Source: SIG455 sp045646385
GTDB lineage: Bacteria; Bacillota; Clostridia; UMGS1810
NCBI GenBank assembly: GCA_045646385.1
Contig: JAZRKQ010000002.1
Coordinates: 62,001-126,000 of the forward strand
Direction of reading: 5' to 3'
DNA length: 64,000 nucleotides
The translations under genes were made by a program, and so were the position numbers. Numbering within the stretch: position 1 is the stretch's first letter; each line of letters starts with the position of its first letter. A model generated the notes under the pieces. The model did no database searches and was not told the origin of the DNA. It worked only from the letters and a program-made list of their open reading frames with translations. This document shows positions 18,017 to 27,219 of this stretch, piece by piece.

Positions 18017-18274
18017 ATGACTCATTCTTATAAAGAAAGTATTAAACCATTTTTACACGACGAAGTTGTATCAACAGTAGAACGTCTTAAATTAACACAG
18101 GAGCAGGCAGCAGAAATACTCGGAATAGAGCCACGCACATATGCGTACTTTAAAGCGGGCAAAACCACCTTCAGCGCAACAACTTTGCTAATGTATCTTT
18201 CGCGCCTTTGCAATAATTATGTAGAATTTTTTGATGGACTCAAAAAACTTATTGATACAATCGAAGAATATTAA
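18017..18274 (+). CDS. Small XRE-like helix-turn-helix protein
   Basis: This 85-residue protein carries one helix-turn-helix of XRE type, LTQEQAAEILGIEPRTYAYFKAG (about residues 28-50), followed by two helices. There is no other domain, so it is a one-domain regulator or an antitoxin-like protein, but no toxin gene is adjacent. The longer reading frame begins at 17948 inside a strong hairpin; the ATG at 18017 is preceded by CAGGAGGAA at ideal spacing and is preferred. A downstream hairpin is weak. Target and role are unknown. Confidence 0.75.
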   Translation: MTHSYKESIKPFLHDEVVSTVERLKLTQEQAAEILGIEPRTYAYFKAGKTTFSATTLLMYLSRLCNNYVEFFDGLKKLIDTIEEY

Positions 18275-18340
18275 TCTCCATCGCTAATACAGTTTGCGAT
18301 TATACCAAATAACCGCAAACTGATATAAGCAACAGATTTT

Positions 18341-18571
18341 TTACACGCAGGAATGAAGGAGTTCGTTTTGCATATCGCTGATTACATCGCCGATGTGGAC
18401 AGGGTCTACATCATTTTCGTTGCACATACGTACCAGTTTTTCTGCGTGGCTCTTTTCTGCAAACACATCGGGAATGAACTGTACGGCGGTTCCGTTCTCC
18501 AATATCTCTATGCCGTATGATGTATCATTACCTGACGTATGCTCCTTTAAGCAGTATTTAATATTTTCCAT
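18341..18571 (-). CDS. Small conserved protein, DUF6514-like
   Basis: This 76-residue protein contains a YGIEILENG segment, a KLVRMCNENDVDPVHIGDVISDM segment split here by a helix, and a short tail. The pattern resembles DUF6514 proteins of Firmicutes, whose function is unknown. A GGAGGTGAC ribosome-binding site precedes the ATG on the minus strand, which supports a real gene. It stands alone between a plus-strand regulator and queH. There is no signal peptide or membrane segment. Confidence 0.65.
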   Translation of the reverse strand: MENIKYCLKEHTSGNDTSYGIEILENGTAVQFIPDVFAEKSHAEKLVRMCNENDVDPVHIGDVISDMQNELLHSCV

Positions 18572-18656
18572 TTTTTGTCACCTCCTTTTTTCGAAGAATA
18601 TTAACATTTTACCACTAAATTTTAACTGCTTAAAGGAAATACATTTCCAAAATTCG

Positions 18657-18695
18657 ACAAAAAAATACCGTAAGCACAAATTTTTGTGTTACGGT
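18657..18695 (-). terminator. Terminator of queH
   Basis: ACCGTAACACAAA pairs with the facing arm (one bulged C) and is followed on the minus strand by a run of seven Ts interrupted once. Confidence 0.8.
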
Positions 18696-18705
18696 TATTT
18701 TTATA

Positions 18706-19311
18706 TTATACTTGTTTTGAATATATACATCCGCAATAGTTCTGCCTATACAAATTATACTGTGCAGAAAGTGCGCAGGAGCGTTTGTACCCCTCACCTT
18801 TTTTAAAGTCGGAGCACAAATATTTTACTCCGTACTTATCTGCAAGTTCCAAGCCGATTTCGTTAAGCCATTGCGCATTTTTATATGGACTTATGGAAAG
18901 CGTTGTAGTTACATAGTCATATCCATTTTTCTTTGCGTACGCAACGGTTTTTTCAAGACGTAAACGATAACATTTAGCACATCTTGCTCCGCCCTCAGGA
19001 ATATTTTCCATTCCTATTGCAATATTTTCAAACTCCGAATTATCATACGGAGGTGAAATAACCTTAATATTTCTTAAATTCATTTCAGCAGTTAATCTCT
19101 CTAACTCCTCTAAGCGGAATGTAAATTCGCTTTCGGGCGATATGTTAGGATTATAGAAAAACAGAGTGATTTCGAAAACATCGCACAACTGCTCTAAAAC
19201 AGCGCTTGAACACGGCGCACAGCAAGCGTGCAGAAGCAGTTTCGGTTTTACCCCTGCTTTTTTGATGTTTTCTATTTCTGCATCCATTTTAAGTTTATAG
19301 TTTACTTTCAT
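18706..19311 (-). CDS. queH: Epoxyqueuosine reductase QueH
   Basis: QueH carries out the last step of queuosine synthesis in tRNA anticodons, reducing epoxyqueuosine without cobalamin. The 201-residue protein shows the family cysteine motifs: HACCAPCSS near residue 28, then CAKCYRLRLEKT near 107, which bind an iron-sulfur cluster and a second metal, and a final CGC. It is a non-orthologous replacement for QueG, common in Clostridia. No other queuosine gene is nearby, so the precursor pathway is encoded elsewhere or preQ bases are salvaged. Confidence 0.93.
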   Translation of the reverse strand: MKVNYKLKMDAEIENIKKAGVKPKLLLHACCAPCSSAVLEQLCDVFEITLFFYNPNISPESEFTFRLEELERLTAEMNLRNIKVISPPYDNSEFENIAIGMENIPEGGARCAKCYRLRLEKTVAYAKKNGYDYVTTTLSISPYKNAQWLNEIGLELADKYGVKYLCSDFKKGEGYKRSCALSAQYNLYRQNYCGCIYSKQV

Positions 19312-19349
19312 TACATATTCCTCTACGAATGATACTTTTCAAAAAAGTT

Positions 19350-19421
19350 TGTAGGGGCGGATGCCCACATCCGCCCGATGGTGTTGTTAGTTTCGGGTCG
19401 ATGTAGGAATCGACCCCTACA
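19350..19421. repeat. MITE-like double-hairpin repeat
   Basis: A 72-base unit is bounded by TGTAGGGG and CCCCTACA. Inside, GGGCGGATG pairs with its complement around a 4-base loop and GGGTCGAT pairs around a 6-base loop. The GC-rich composition stands out against the AT-rich spacer. I recognise the TGTAGGGGCGG pattern as a frequent intergenic repeat in clostridial genomes; copy number here cannot be measured. Confidence 0.7.
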
Positions 19422-19442
19422 TTTTTTAGAATATTTATTATA

Positions 19443-20885
19443 TTAACTGTTTTTATATGCTTCCAATCTTTCAAGTATCATTTTATTGATAATCTGCGGA
19501 TTACCCTTGCCCTTGGACTCTTTCATAACCATACCTACTAAGAAACCGAGCGCACGGGTTTTGCCGTTTTTGTAATCTTCAAACGACTGGGGATTTTTAT
19601 CTAAAACAGCATTAACCATAGCCTCTATGGCAGATTCGTCATTTATCTGCGCTAAGCCTAAATCGTCTACTATCTTAGACGGTTTTTCAGCGGTTTCAAA
19701 CATTTTTGCCAGAACTTTTTTAGCAGCAGTTACGCTGATAGCGCCTTTATCAACAATTGATGCAAGTTCGTTAAGGTCTTCGGGAGTGAATGAAATATCA
19801 TCAAATGTAATATCTTTTTCTTTAACAACTTTCATAATATCGCCCTGAAGCCAATTCGCAACGGCTTTAACATTACCGCCGAGTTCCACGCATTTATCGA
19901 AAAACCTTGCCATGCTCTTATTGCCGACAATAATACCTGCCTCGTAATCGCCAAGACCGAGTTCACCTGTGTATCTTGCTTTTTTAACGTCGGGCATTTC
20001 GGGCAGAGTTGCACGTATGCTTTCAATCCATTCGTCATCAACGACTATCGGCATAAGGTCAGGCTCGGGGAAATATCTGTAGTCATGCGCTTCCTCTTTA
20101 CTTCTTAAAAGCACATTCTCGCCTTTGGCATCGTCCCAACGGCGTGTTTCCTGCTCAATAACACCGCCGTTATCTAAAATTTCGGTCTGTCTGCCGATTT
20201 CGTACTCTATAGCGCGCTGAGTACCGCTGAATGTTGACACGTTCTTCATTTCGGAACGTGTGCCGAATTTATCACTGCCAACGGGGCGCAAAGACACGTT
20301 GATATCACAACGCAGAGAGCCCTCCTCCATCTTACAGTCGGAAACCTCTATATACTGAAGAATTGATTTTAATGTTTCAAGATATATTCTTGCTTCCTCG
20401 GCACTCCTTAAATCAGGCTCGGAAACAATCTCTATAAGCGGAACACCGCAACGGTTAAAGTCAACGTATGATTCATCACCCATTACAGAGTGGATAAGTT
20501 TGCCCGCGTCTTCTTCTATATGAATACGTGTGATGCCTATTCTCTTCTTCTCGCCGTTTACGTCGATATCCACATATCCGTCTGTGCAAAGGGGCAGGTC
20601 AAACTGTGATATCTGGTAAGCCTTGGGCAAATCGGGGTAGAAATAGTTCTTTCTATCCTGCTTGCCCTCACGTGTGATAGAGCAGTTAAGCGCCAGACCT
20701 GCTTTAATGGCATACTCTACAACTTTTTTATTTAAAACGGGCAATGTGCCGGGCATACCTGTGCATATAGGACAGCAGGAAGTGTTTACATCTAAACCAA
20801 ACTCATTTTTGCATGAGCAGTAAATTTTTGTGTTGGTAGAAAGTTCTGCGTGAACTTCCAAGCCGATAACGGATTCGTAATTCAT
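19443..20885 (-). CDS. gatB: Asp-tRNA(Asn)/Glu-tRNA(Gln) amidotransferase subunit B
   Basis: GatB phosphorylates and amidates mischarged Glu-tRNA(Gln) or Asp-tRNA(Asn), giving correct Gln-tRNA or Asn-tRNA. The 480-residue protein shows the N-terminal GLEVHAELST, the CPICTGMPG cysteines, the RKNYFYPDLPKAYQISQ motif and the C-terminal YqeY-like tail (FLVGMVMKESKGKGNP). It is the last gene of the gatCAB operon and starts 18 bases after gatA. It is followed by a repeat element. Confidence 0.98.
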   Translation of the reverse strand: MNYESVIGLEVHAELSTNTKIYCSCKNEFGLDVNTSCCPICTGMPGTLPVLNKKVVEYAIKAGLALNCSITREGKQDRKNYFYPDLPKAYQISQFDLPLCTDGYVDIDVNGEKKRIGITRIHIEEDAGKLIHSVMGDESYVDFNRCGVPLIEIVSEPDLRSAEEARIYLETLKSILQYIEVSDCKMEEGSLRCDINVSLRPVGSDKFGTRSEMKNVSTFSGTQRAIEYEIGRQTEILDNGGVIEQETRRWDDAKGENVLLRSKEEAHDYRYFPEPDLMPIVVDDEWIESIRATLPEMPDVKKARYTGELGLGDYEAGIIVGNKSMARFFDKCVELGGNVKAVANWLQGDIMKVVKEKDITFDDISFTPEDLNELASIVDKGAISVTAAKKVLAKMFETAEKPSKIVDDLGLAQINDESAIEAMVNAVLDKNPQSFEDYKNGKTRALGFLVGMVMKESKGKGNPQIINKMILERLEAYKNS

Positions 20886-20903
20886 ATTATCCTGCCTCCC
20901 CTC

Positions 20904-22364
20904 TTATAACGTAGGACGGATTGTGTGGAAATCCGTGTTCTGTTCAAATGCGTATGATGCGCGGATAAGCGTCATTTCGTCAAACGCTTTGCCGATTAAC
21001 TGCAAACCAACCGGCATACCGTTTGTATCAAAGCCTGCAGGAACAACCATACCGGGCAAACCTGCAATATTTACTGAAACGGTGCAAATATCACCGAGGT
21101 ACATCTGCACGGCATCACTTATCTTGCCACCGATTTCAAAAGCAGTATTCGGATATGCAGGTGACAGTATCAAATCGTACTTAGCAAATGCGTCGTTGAA
21201 CGATTTTTTAATTAATGTGCGTACCTGCTGCGCCTTTTTATAGTATGCATCATAGTACCCAGACGAAAGCGCATAAGTGCCGAGCATAATACGGCGCTTA
21301 ACCTCGCTTCCAAAGCCCTCTGTACGTGATTTTGCATACAGGTCGTTCAAATCTTCAAATTCCTTTGTACGGTAGCCATATTTGATTCCGTCAAAACGTG
21401 CGAGGTTTGAACTTGCCTCTGCAGACGATATAATATAATAAGCGCTCAAGGCATAGTCTGTCATAGGCAGACTAAATTCCTCAACTATTGCCCCCATTTC
21501 TTCATATTTTTTAGCGGCAGCCAGTATAATTGCCTTAACATCAGGCGCAATACCCTCGCCCATATACTCGGCAGGTATACCGATTTTCATTCCTTTAACA
21601 TCGTTCACCAATGCAGATTTATAATCAGGCAGTTTGATGTTAGCAGAGGTAGAATCCATAGCATCATGTCCTGCAATAGCATTTAATGCAATAGCACAGT
21701 CAGTAACGTCTTTTGTCATAGGACCAATCTGGTCGAGTGATGATGCAAACGCAACAAGACCAAAACGCGAAACCAAACCGTAGGTTGGTTTTAAGCCTAC
21801 TACAGAGCAGAACGATGCAGGCTGACGGATTGAGCCGCCCGTGTCACTTCCAAGAGAGAATATAGCCTCATCTGCCGCAACAACTGCCGCACTTCCGCCT
21901 GATGAACCGCCCGGAACTTTAGTTAAGTCGTAAGGATTCTTAGTTGTTTTAAAATATGATGTTTCGGTAGATGAACCCATTGCAAATTCGTCCATATTTG
22001 CCTTACCGATGATAACACCGCCGTTTTGTTTTAATTTTTTAGAAACAAACGCATCGTACGGGGGCACAAATGTTTCAAGCATTTTAGAGCCGCAAGTTGT
22101 GGCAATTCCGTTTGTGCAAATATTATCTTTAACCGCTACGGGAATACCACAGATATCGGAAACGCTTTCGCCCGATGCAATCTTTGCATCAGCCTCTTTT
22201 GCCTGTTCAACGGCTTTTTCATTTGCTACGCTTATATAACCGCCTATTTTACCGTCTACATCTTCAATACGTTTTAAAACGGATTCTATAATTTCAACAC
22301 TTGAAACCTCTTTTGCTTTAAGCATTGAGGAAAGTTCGTGAATGGTTTTTTCGTATAAATTCAA
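20904..22364 (-). CDS. gatA: Asp-tRNA(Asn)/Glu-tRNA(Gln) amidotransferase subunit A
   Basis: GatA is the glutaminase subunit, an amidase-signature enzyme that releases ammonia for GatB. The catalytic Ser-cisSer-Lys triad is visible: Lys in VAVKDNI near residue 73, and the glycine/serine-rich GGSSGGSAA and DTGGSIRQPA stretches near 150-180. Length (486 residues) is normal. Its start is 13 bases from the gatC stop. Confidence 0.98.
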   Translation of the reverse strand: MNLYEKTIHELSSMLKAKEVSSVEIIESVLKRIEDVDGKIGGYISVANEKAVEQAKEADAKIASGESVSDICGIPVAVKDNICTNGIATTCGSKMLETFVPPYDAFVSKKLKQNGGVIIGKANMDEFAMGSSTETSYFKTTKNPYDLTKVPGGSSGGSAAVVAADEAIFSLGSDTGGSIRQPASFCSVVGLKPTYGLVSRFGLVAFASSLDQIGPMTKDVTDCAIALNAIAGHDAMDSTSANIKLPDYKSALVNDVKGMKIGIPAEYMGEGIAPDVKAIILAAAKKYEEMGAIVEEFSLPMTDYALSAYYIISSAEASSNLARFDGIKYGYRTKEFEDLNDLYAKSRTEGFGSEVKRRIMLGTYALSSGYYDAYYKKAQQVRTLIKKSFNDAFAKYDLILSPAYPNTAFEIGGKISDAVQMYLGDICTVSVNIAGLPGMVVPAGFDTNGMPVGLQLIGKAFDEMTLIRASYAFEQNTDFHTIRPTL

Positions 22365-22377
22365 TGTACTCTCCCCC

Positions 22378-22659
22378 TTACTCCACTACCTTCGGCACGA
22401 GAACACAACCTCTTGCCTTTGCAGGTGCATTTTTTAAAATATCATCTCTGTCATAAGACGGAACTTCAACGTCTTCGCGGAAAACATTATATATATCAGA
22501 CACATGGTTAGTAGGGGCAATCTGCTCGGCATCGAGTTCTGAAAGTTTGTCCGCAAACTCAATAACCGCCTCCATGTTAAGTGATTTTACTTCTTCGTCA
22601 GTCAGTTTAAGACGCGCAAGTTCTGCTACGTGCTTTATCTGCTCAGTAGTTACTTTCAT
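22378..22659 (-). CDS. gatC: Asp-tRNA(Asn)/Glu-tRNA(Gln) amidotransferase subunit C
   Basis: GatC is the small subunit that stabilises GatA and links it to GatB. The protein has the family's HVAELARLKL start and a C-terminal segment rich in Asp and Val. The frame is open to a TTG at 22677, but GAAAGGAAG is correctly placed for the ATG at 22659, giving 93 residues, the usual size. It is the first gene of gatCAB and has its own promoter. Confidence 0.93.
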   Translation of the reverse strand: MKVTTEQIKHVAELARLKLTDEEVKSLNMEAVIEFADKLSELDAEQIAPTNHVSDIYNVFREDVEVPSYDRDDILKNAPAKARGCVLVPKVVE

Positions 22660-22692
22660 AAGTATACTTCCTTTCAATTAGCAATCATTATT

Positions 22693-22721
22693 ATTATACA
22701 CTATATTTAACCATTTTGCAA
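22693..22721 (-). promoter_or_regulatory. SigA-type promoter of gatCAB
   Basis: On the minus strand TTGCAA (22716-22721) and a perfect TATAAT (22693-22698) are 17 bases apart, 34 bases before the gatC start. Confidence 0.75.
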
Positions 22722-22724
22722 CAT

Positions 22725-22752
22725 AAAAACACCGCTTTATAGCGGTGTTTTT
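22725..22752 (-). terminator. Terminator of ligA
   Basis: AAAAACACCGCT and its complement flank a 4-base loop and end in five Ts, directly after the ligA stop codon. Confidence 0.88.
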
Positions 22753-22755
22753 AAA

Positions 22756-24738
22756 TCATTTTATCATTGTCTCAAATTCTTCTTCGCTTATAACAGATAC
22801 ACCAAGTGCATTTGCCTTATCAAGTTTGCTTCCTGCGGCATCACCTGCAAGTACATAATCCGTCTTTTTAGAAACGCTTCCCGAGACTTTTCCGCCAAAA
22901 CGCTCTATTATATCGCTTGCTTCTTTTCTGCCGTATTTTTGGAGCGTGCCCGTAAGGACGAACGTCTTTCCGTCAAAGCGATTGTCACCGCCATCGTCGG
23001 ATACATATTCCATATTAACACCTGCATCTGCCAAACGGTCGATAAAATCACGTGTATGAGGCTGAGAGAAGAAATCAACAACGCTTTCAGCCATAACATT
23101 TCCTATATCGCCAATAGATGAAAGTTCCTCTACAGTTGCATCAAAAAGAGCCTCTATATTGCCAAATTTTTTAGAAATAAGTTTAGATGCACCTGCGCCT
23201 ATATGACGGATTCCCAAAGCATAAAGTAGTTTTACCATTCCGTTATGCTTGGAATTTTCAAGAGCATTTAAAATGTTTTCGGCACTTTTCTCGCCCATTT
23301 TATCAAGAGCAGCAAGTTCATCTTTATCCATATAATAAAGGTCGGCGCTAGTTGAGATGAGTTTGTTTTCCACAAGTTTTTCTATTATCTGCGGACCAAG
23401 TCCCTCTATATCCATAGCATCACGTGATACAAAGTGAATGATATTGCGTATTGCCTGTGCAGGGCAATCTACACCTGTACAGCGGTGTGCTGCCTCACCA
23501 TCTTCTCTGTGCACCTTTGCACCGCACGCTGGACACACCTCCGGCATATTGAATTCAACCTCTTCACCTGTACGTTCCTCTTTTACAACGTCTACAACTT
23601 CGGGAATAATATCCCCTGCTTTCTGTATAACGACAGTATCGCCAATGCGGATATCCTTTGCACGTATAAAGTCTATATTATGAAGCGTTGCACGGCTTAC
23701 GGTAGAGCCTGCAATGAGTACAGGTTCAAGTTCTGCCGCCGGAGTTAAAACACCTGTTCTGCCAACTGCAACGGTTATATCTTTAACCTTTGTTTTCTGT
23801 TTTTCAGCAGGATATTTATATGCGATTGCCCATCTGGGAGTTTTGGCGGTTGAGCCAAGTGAATCTCTGTGACTTAACTTATCTATCTTTATTACTGCTC
23901 CGTCAATATCATAATACAAATCTCTGCGAGCCTCGCCTATACGCTCAATCTCTGCAAATGCATCTTCTATAGTTTTAAAAGAGTGCTCATTCAATATAAC
24001 TTTAAATCCACATTTACGAAGCAGTTCAAGCCCCTCTAAATGTGAGGATACCTCTCTGCCCTCTATCTGCTGAATGTTAAACACAAATATATCAAGATTA
24101 CGCTTGGCGGCAATGGCGGAGTTGAGTTGCCTTAATGAGCCTGCTGCTGCATTACGTGGATTAGCAAAGGTAGTTTCGCCGTTTTCTTCTCTGCGCTGAT
24201 TGATTTTCGCAAAATCGGGTTTAGATATAAAAACTTCGCCACGCACTTCTAAATACGGGATATCTTCGCGCAGTTTAAGCGGGATTGATTTAACAGTTTT
24301 TAAATTTTCCGTAACATCTTCGCCCGTTACGCCGTCACCACGCGTAGATCCGCGTGTAAATACAGAGTTTACATATTCTAGCGATACTGAAAGCCCGTCA
24401 ATCTTCTGTTCAACACAGTACTCGGCATCATCGCCCAATACATTGCGCACACGCACATCAAAATCTTTAAGTTCATCAAACGAAAATGCGTCCTGCAAAC
24501 TTTGCATAGGCACAGTATGGGTAACAGTTTCAAACCCATCTAAAACTTTGCCGCCTACTTTCTGACTGGGCGAATCAGCAGATATAAAATCGGGATTTTC
24601 CTTTTCTATATCTGTAAGTTCACGCATAAGTTTATCATACTGCTCGTCAGTTATATCGGGGTTGTCCAGCACGTAGTATTTATAACTGTGCTCGTTAAGT
24701 ATATTTTTAAGTTCTTCGTATCGCTCACGGGTTGTCAT
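22756..24738 (-). CDS. ligA: NAD-dependent DNA ligase
   Basis: LigA seals nicks in replication and repair using NAD. The 660-residue protein has the N-terminal Ia domain, the adenylated lysine in EQKIDGLSVS near residue 112, an OB fold, a Cys4 zinc finger (CPACGAKV and CTGVDCPAQ near 400-420), helix-hairpin-helix repeats and a C-terminal BRCT domain (FVLTGTLQKYGR). The first base of its stop shares position 24738 with the stretch starting the next gene upstream, so ligA follows the DUF2344 gene without a gap. Confidence 0.98.
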   Translation of the reverse strand: MTTRERYEELKNILNEHSYKYYVLDNPDITDEQYDKLMRELTDIEKENPDFISADSPSQKVGGKVLDGFETVTHTVPMQSLQDAFSFDELKDFDVRVRNVLGDDAEYCVEQKIDGLSVSLEYVNSVFTRGSTRGDGVTGEDVTENLKTVKSIPLKLREDIPYLEVRGEVFISKPDFAKINQRREENGETTFANPRNAAAGSLRQLNSAIAAKRNLDIFVFNIQQIEGREVSSHLEGLELLRKCGFKVILNEHSFKTIEDAFAEIERIGEARRDLYYDIDGAVIKIDKLSHRDSLGSTAKTPRWAIAYKYPAEKQKTKVKDITVAVGRTGVLTPAAELEPVLIAGSTVSRATLHNIDFIRAKDIRIGDTVVIQKAGDIIPEVVDVVKEERTGEEVEFNMPEVCPACGAKVHREDGEAAHRCTGVDCPAQAIRNIIHFVSRDAMDIEGLGPQIIEKLVENKLISTSADLYYMDKDELAALDKMGEKSAENILNALENSKHNGMVKLLYALGIRHIGAGASKLISKKFGNIEALFDATVEELSSIGDIGNVMAESVVDFFSQPHTRDFIDRLADAGVNMEYVSDDGGDNRFDGKTFVLTGTLQKYGRKEASDIIERFGGKVSGSVSKKTDYVLAGDAAGSKLDKANALGVSVISEEEFETMIK

Positions 24739-25385
24739 TAAAACACCTCCGCACCGTCATCAAAGTAAACTGATTTTCGGTGAATTTTTACATTCGTCGC
24801 CTTAACATTCTGAAATTTTTCAAAAGCGGCAAGCACAAGTTCAGGCTTTAAATTTCGCTTACTGCCAACATTTATATGCATATCCATTGTGTATGTTCCA
24901 TCGTTTTGCACACACGAAACAGCATGGATATCGGGCATAATGTTTTCTTCTTTTTCTCCGCTTTTGGTACGCTTGGTCATAACAGCCTCACCCATTTTTA
25001 TAAACGCATCAGCGTCGGGTGCAACTTCGCTTTCAAAGCAAACAGTATAAAGCGCTGTTTCAATGTGTTTGAACGCACGCATTTCATCTGCTTTGCGAAT
25101 TTCTATAACGTGCAATCCTGCAGGCATAGTTGCATTTAATTTATCAGCAAACGCACTTGTGTCAATATCTTCTGTAAAAGTGATGTCTAAATATTCACAC
25201 TCGCTTGTTATACCTACTGAAAGCGGCAAAGCAACCGTCATAATTGAATGTGGGTTAAAACCCTGTGTATACTGAAGCGGTGCTTCTGCCCTGCGGAGAG
25301 CCCTGTTCATAGTACGCATAAGGTCAAGGTGGGATATAAATTTTGCGTCATCGCTTCGCTCATATTTTATCCTGTATTTACTCAT
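24738..25385 (-). CDS. TIGR03936/DUF2344 radical-SAM-associated protein
   Basis: This 215-residue protein matches the DUF2344 family: KYRIKYERSDDAKFISHLD at the start, a MRTMNRALRRA segment, YTQGFNPHSIM and a GITSECEYLDI segment. The family is encoded beside, or fused to, the large radical SAM protein upstream, and its biochemical role is unknown. An upstream in-frame start was rejected because AAAGGAGGGG precedes the ATG at 25385. It overlaps the radical SAM gene by 8 bases, so the two are translationally coupled. Confidence 0.9.
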   Translation of the reverse strand: MSKYRIKYERSDDAKFISHLDLMRTMNRALRRAEAPLQYTQGFNPHSIMTVALPLSVGITSECEYLDITFTEDIDTSAFADKLNATMPAGLHVIEIRKADEMRAFKHIETALYTVCFESEVAPDADAFIKMGEAVMTKRTKSGEKEENIMPDIHAVSCVQNDGTYTMDMHINVGSKRNLKPELVLAAFEKFQNVKATNVKIHRKSVYFDDGAEVF

Positions 25386-27219
25386 AACATACCCCTCCTT
25401 TAAAACAAGCCGCACCACACGCCGCACATTTCTCACGGCAATTCGGTGTAACTGTTGCCTGCTCTGCTTTTTTAGCCTCGTTTATAAGAAATTTCTTGGT
25501 AACACCTACGTCTATCATATCCCAAGGCAAAATTTCATCAAAAGAACGCTCACGAGTATAGAAGAACGGGTCAACTCCGCATTCCTCAAAAACAGCCATC
25601 CATTTATCATAATCAAAAACTTCGCTCCAGCCGTCTAAACGTATGCCGCGTTCTACGGCTTTTAAAAGCACTTTGGAAAGCCGTCTGTCACCACGTGCAA
25701 ACACGCCCTCCAGAACACTTACGGGCGCTTCGTGATAGTTATATTTAATCTTACGGTCGGTAATGTTGTCCTTTAAAAGCATCTGTTTAACTTTAAGTTC
25801 TTCCATTGTATTCTGCCTTGCCCATTGGAATGGTGTAAACGCTTTAGGAACAAACGACGACACGCTTGTGGTTACACGCAAGCCTTTTCCGCGCTTGTCC
25901 TTATCAACCTTAAAGTACTGGTCAACAACTTTTTTTGCAAGGTCTGCAATACCAACAATATCTTCATCTTCTTCATACGGAAGACCTATCATAAAATAAA
26001 GTTTAATACTGCTGTAGCCCCCCTCAAATGCCATTGCAGATGCTTTCATAAGGTCTTCTTCCGTAATACCCTTATTTATAACATCACGCATACGCTGAGT
26101 ACCTGCCTCAGGCGCAAAGGTCAGACTACTTTTACGTACCTTTTGAACTTTTTGCATTAAATCCATAGAGAACGAGTCAAGGCGCAATGACGGAAGCGAC
26201 AAATTCACACATTCACTTTCGGTGATATTTATAAGTTCGTCAGTAAGTTCTTTCAAACCTCTGTAATCACTGGTAGAAAGTGAGGAAAGAGAAATTTCCT
26301 CAAACCCCGTTGATTTAAGCAGATTTTTTGCATTCTCAAGTAATGTTTGGGGGCTTTTTTCACGCACAGGGCGGTAAATCATACCTGCCTGACAAAACCT
26401 GCAACCGCGTATACAGCCTCGGAACACTTCAAGCATAATGCGGTCGTGAACAACCTCCATAAATGGAACTATAACCTCTTGCGGAACAAACATAGTATCG
26501 AGGTTTTCAACTACTCTTTTACGGACAGTTTTCGGTATAGTATCATCAATTGTATTGATTGCGGCAACCGTGCCGTCATCATTATATTCAATATTATAAA
26601 AACTCGGCACATACACACCATCGATTTTAGAAACTGCACGAAGATACTCTTCTCTAGGAGCACCGCTTTTTTTCCATTTTGCATAAGCGTCCATTACTTC
26701 CATCATAACTTCTTCGCCTTCGCCAAGCATATAATAGTCGGCAAAGTCAGCAAGACATTCAGCACTATATGCACAAGGTCCGCCCATAACAACAAACGGG
26801 TCGCCGTCACGACGGTCTTTTTGAAGTTTAGGTATACCTGCAAGGTCAAGCATATTGAGTATATTTGTATAACTCATCTCATACTGGAGAGTGAATCCTA
26901 AAAAATCAAAGTCTTTTACGGCATCAAAAGATTCCATACCGTAGAGTGGTATATTATTTTTGCGCATTTGCTCTTCCATATCTGTCCAAGGCGCAAATAC
27001 ACGTTCACACCACGTATCTTCACGCGAGTTTAAAAGATGATAAAGAATTTTAAGTCCAAGATGCGACATTCCTACTTCATAAATATCGGGAAAGCAAAAT
27101 GCAAATCTGATATCAACATCTTCTGCATTTTTGTGAACGCTGTTAAACTCATTACCTATATATCTTGTCGGTTTTGAAACCTCAGGTAATATTTTGTATA
27201 CCATATCTTTTGTGTTCAT
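25378..27219 (-). CDS. TIGR03960-type B12-binding-domain radical SAM protein
   Basis: This 613-residue protein has an N-terminal B12-binding-like region (FCFPDIYEVGMSHLGLKILY) and a radical SAM core with the cluster motif CIRGCRFC near residue 290. It also has the GEGEEVMM and MIGLPYEEDEDI segments, and a cysteine-rich C-terminus. Its reaction is unknown; it forms a conserved pair with the DUF2344 gene and is usually near an RNase G gene, absent here. The ATG at 27219 has an AGGAGGAAC site and overlaps the M50 gene by 38 bases. Confidence 0.92.
   Translation of the reverse strand: MNTKDMVYKILPEVSKPTRYIGNEFNSVHKNAEDVDIRFAFCFPDIYEVGMSHLGLKILYHLLNSREDTWCERVFAPWTDMEEQMRKNNIPLYGMESFDAVKDFDFLGFTLQYEMSYTNILNMLDLAGIPKLQKDRRDGDPFVVMGGPCAYSAECLADFADYYMLGEGEEVMMEVMDAYAKWKKSGAPREEYLRAVSKIDGVYVPSFYNIEYNDDGTVAAINTIDDTIPKTVRKRVVENLDTMFVPQEVIVPFMEVVHDRIMLEVFRGCIRGCRFCQAGMIYRPVREKSPQTLLENAKNLLKSTGFEEISLSSLSTSDYRGLKELTDELINITESECVNLSLPSLRLDSFSMDLMQKVQKVRKSSLTFAPEAGTQRMRDVINKGITEEDLMKASAMAFEGGYSSIKLYFMIGLPYEEDEDIVGIADLAKKVVDQYFKVDKDKRGKGLRVTTSVSSFVPKAFTPFQWARQNTMEELKVKQMLLKDNITDRKIKYNYHEAPVSVLEGVFARGDRRLSKVLLKAVERGIRLDGWSEVFDYDKWMAVFEECGVDPFFYTRERSFDEILPWDMIDVGVTKKFLINEAKKAEQATVTPNCREKCAACGAACFKGGVCYE

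Noticed and set aside
26347..26901. Plus-strand 184-codon open frame
   Set aside because: Antisense to the TIGR03960 gene, with no domain or start signal.
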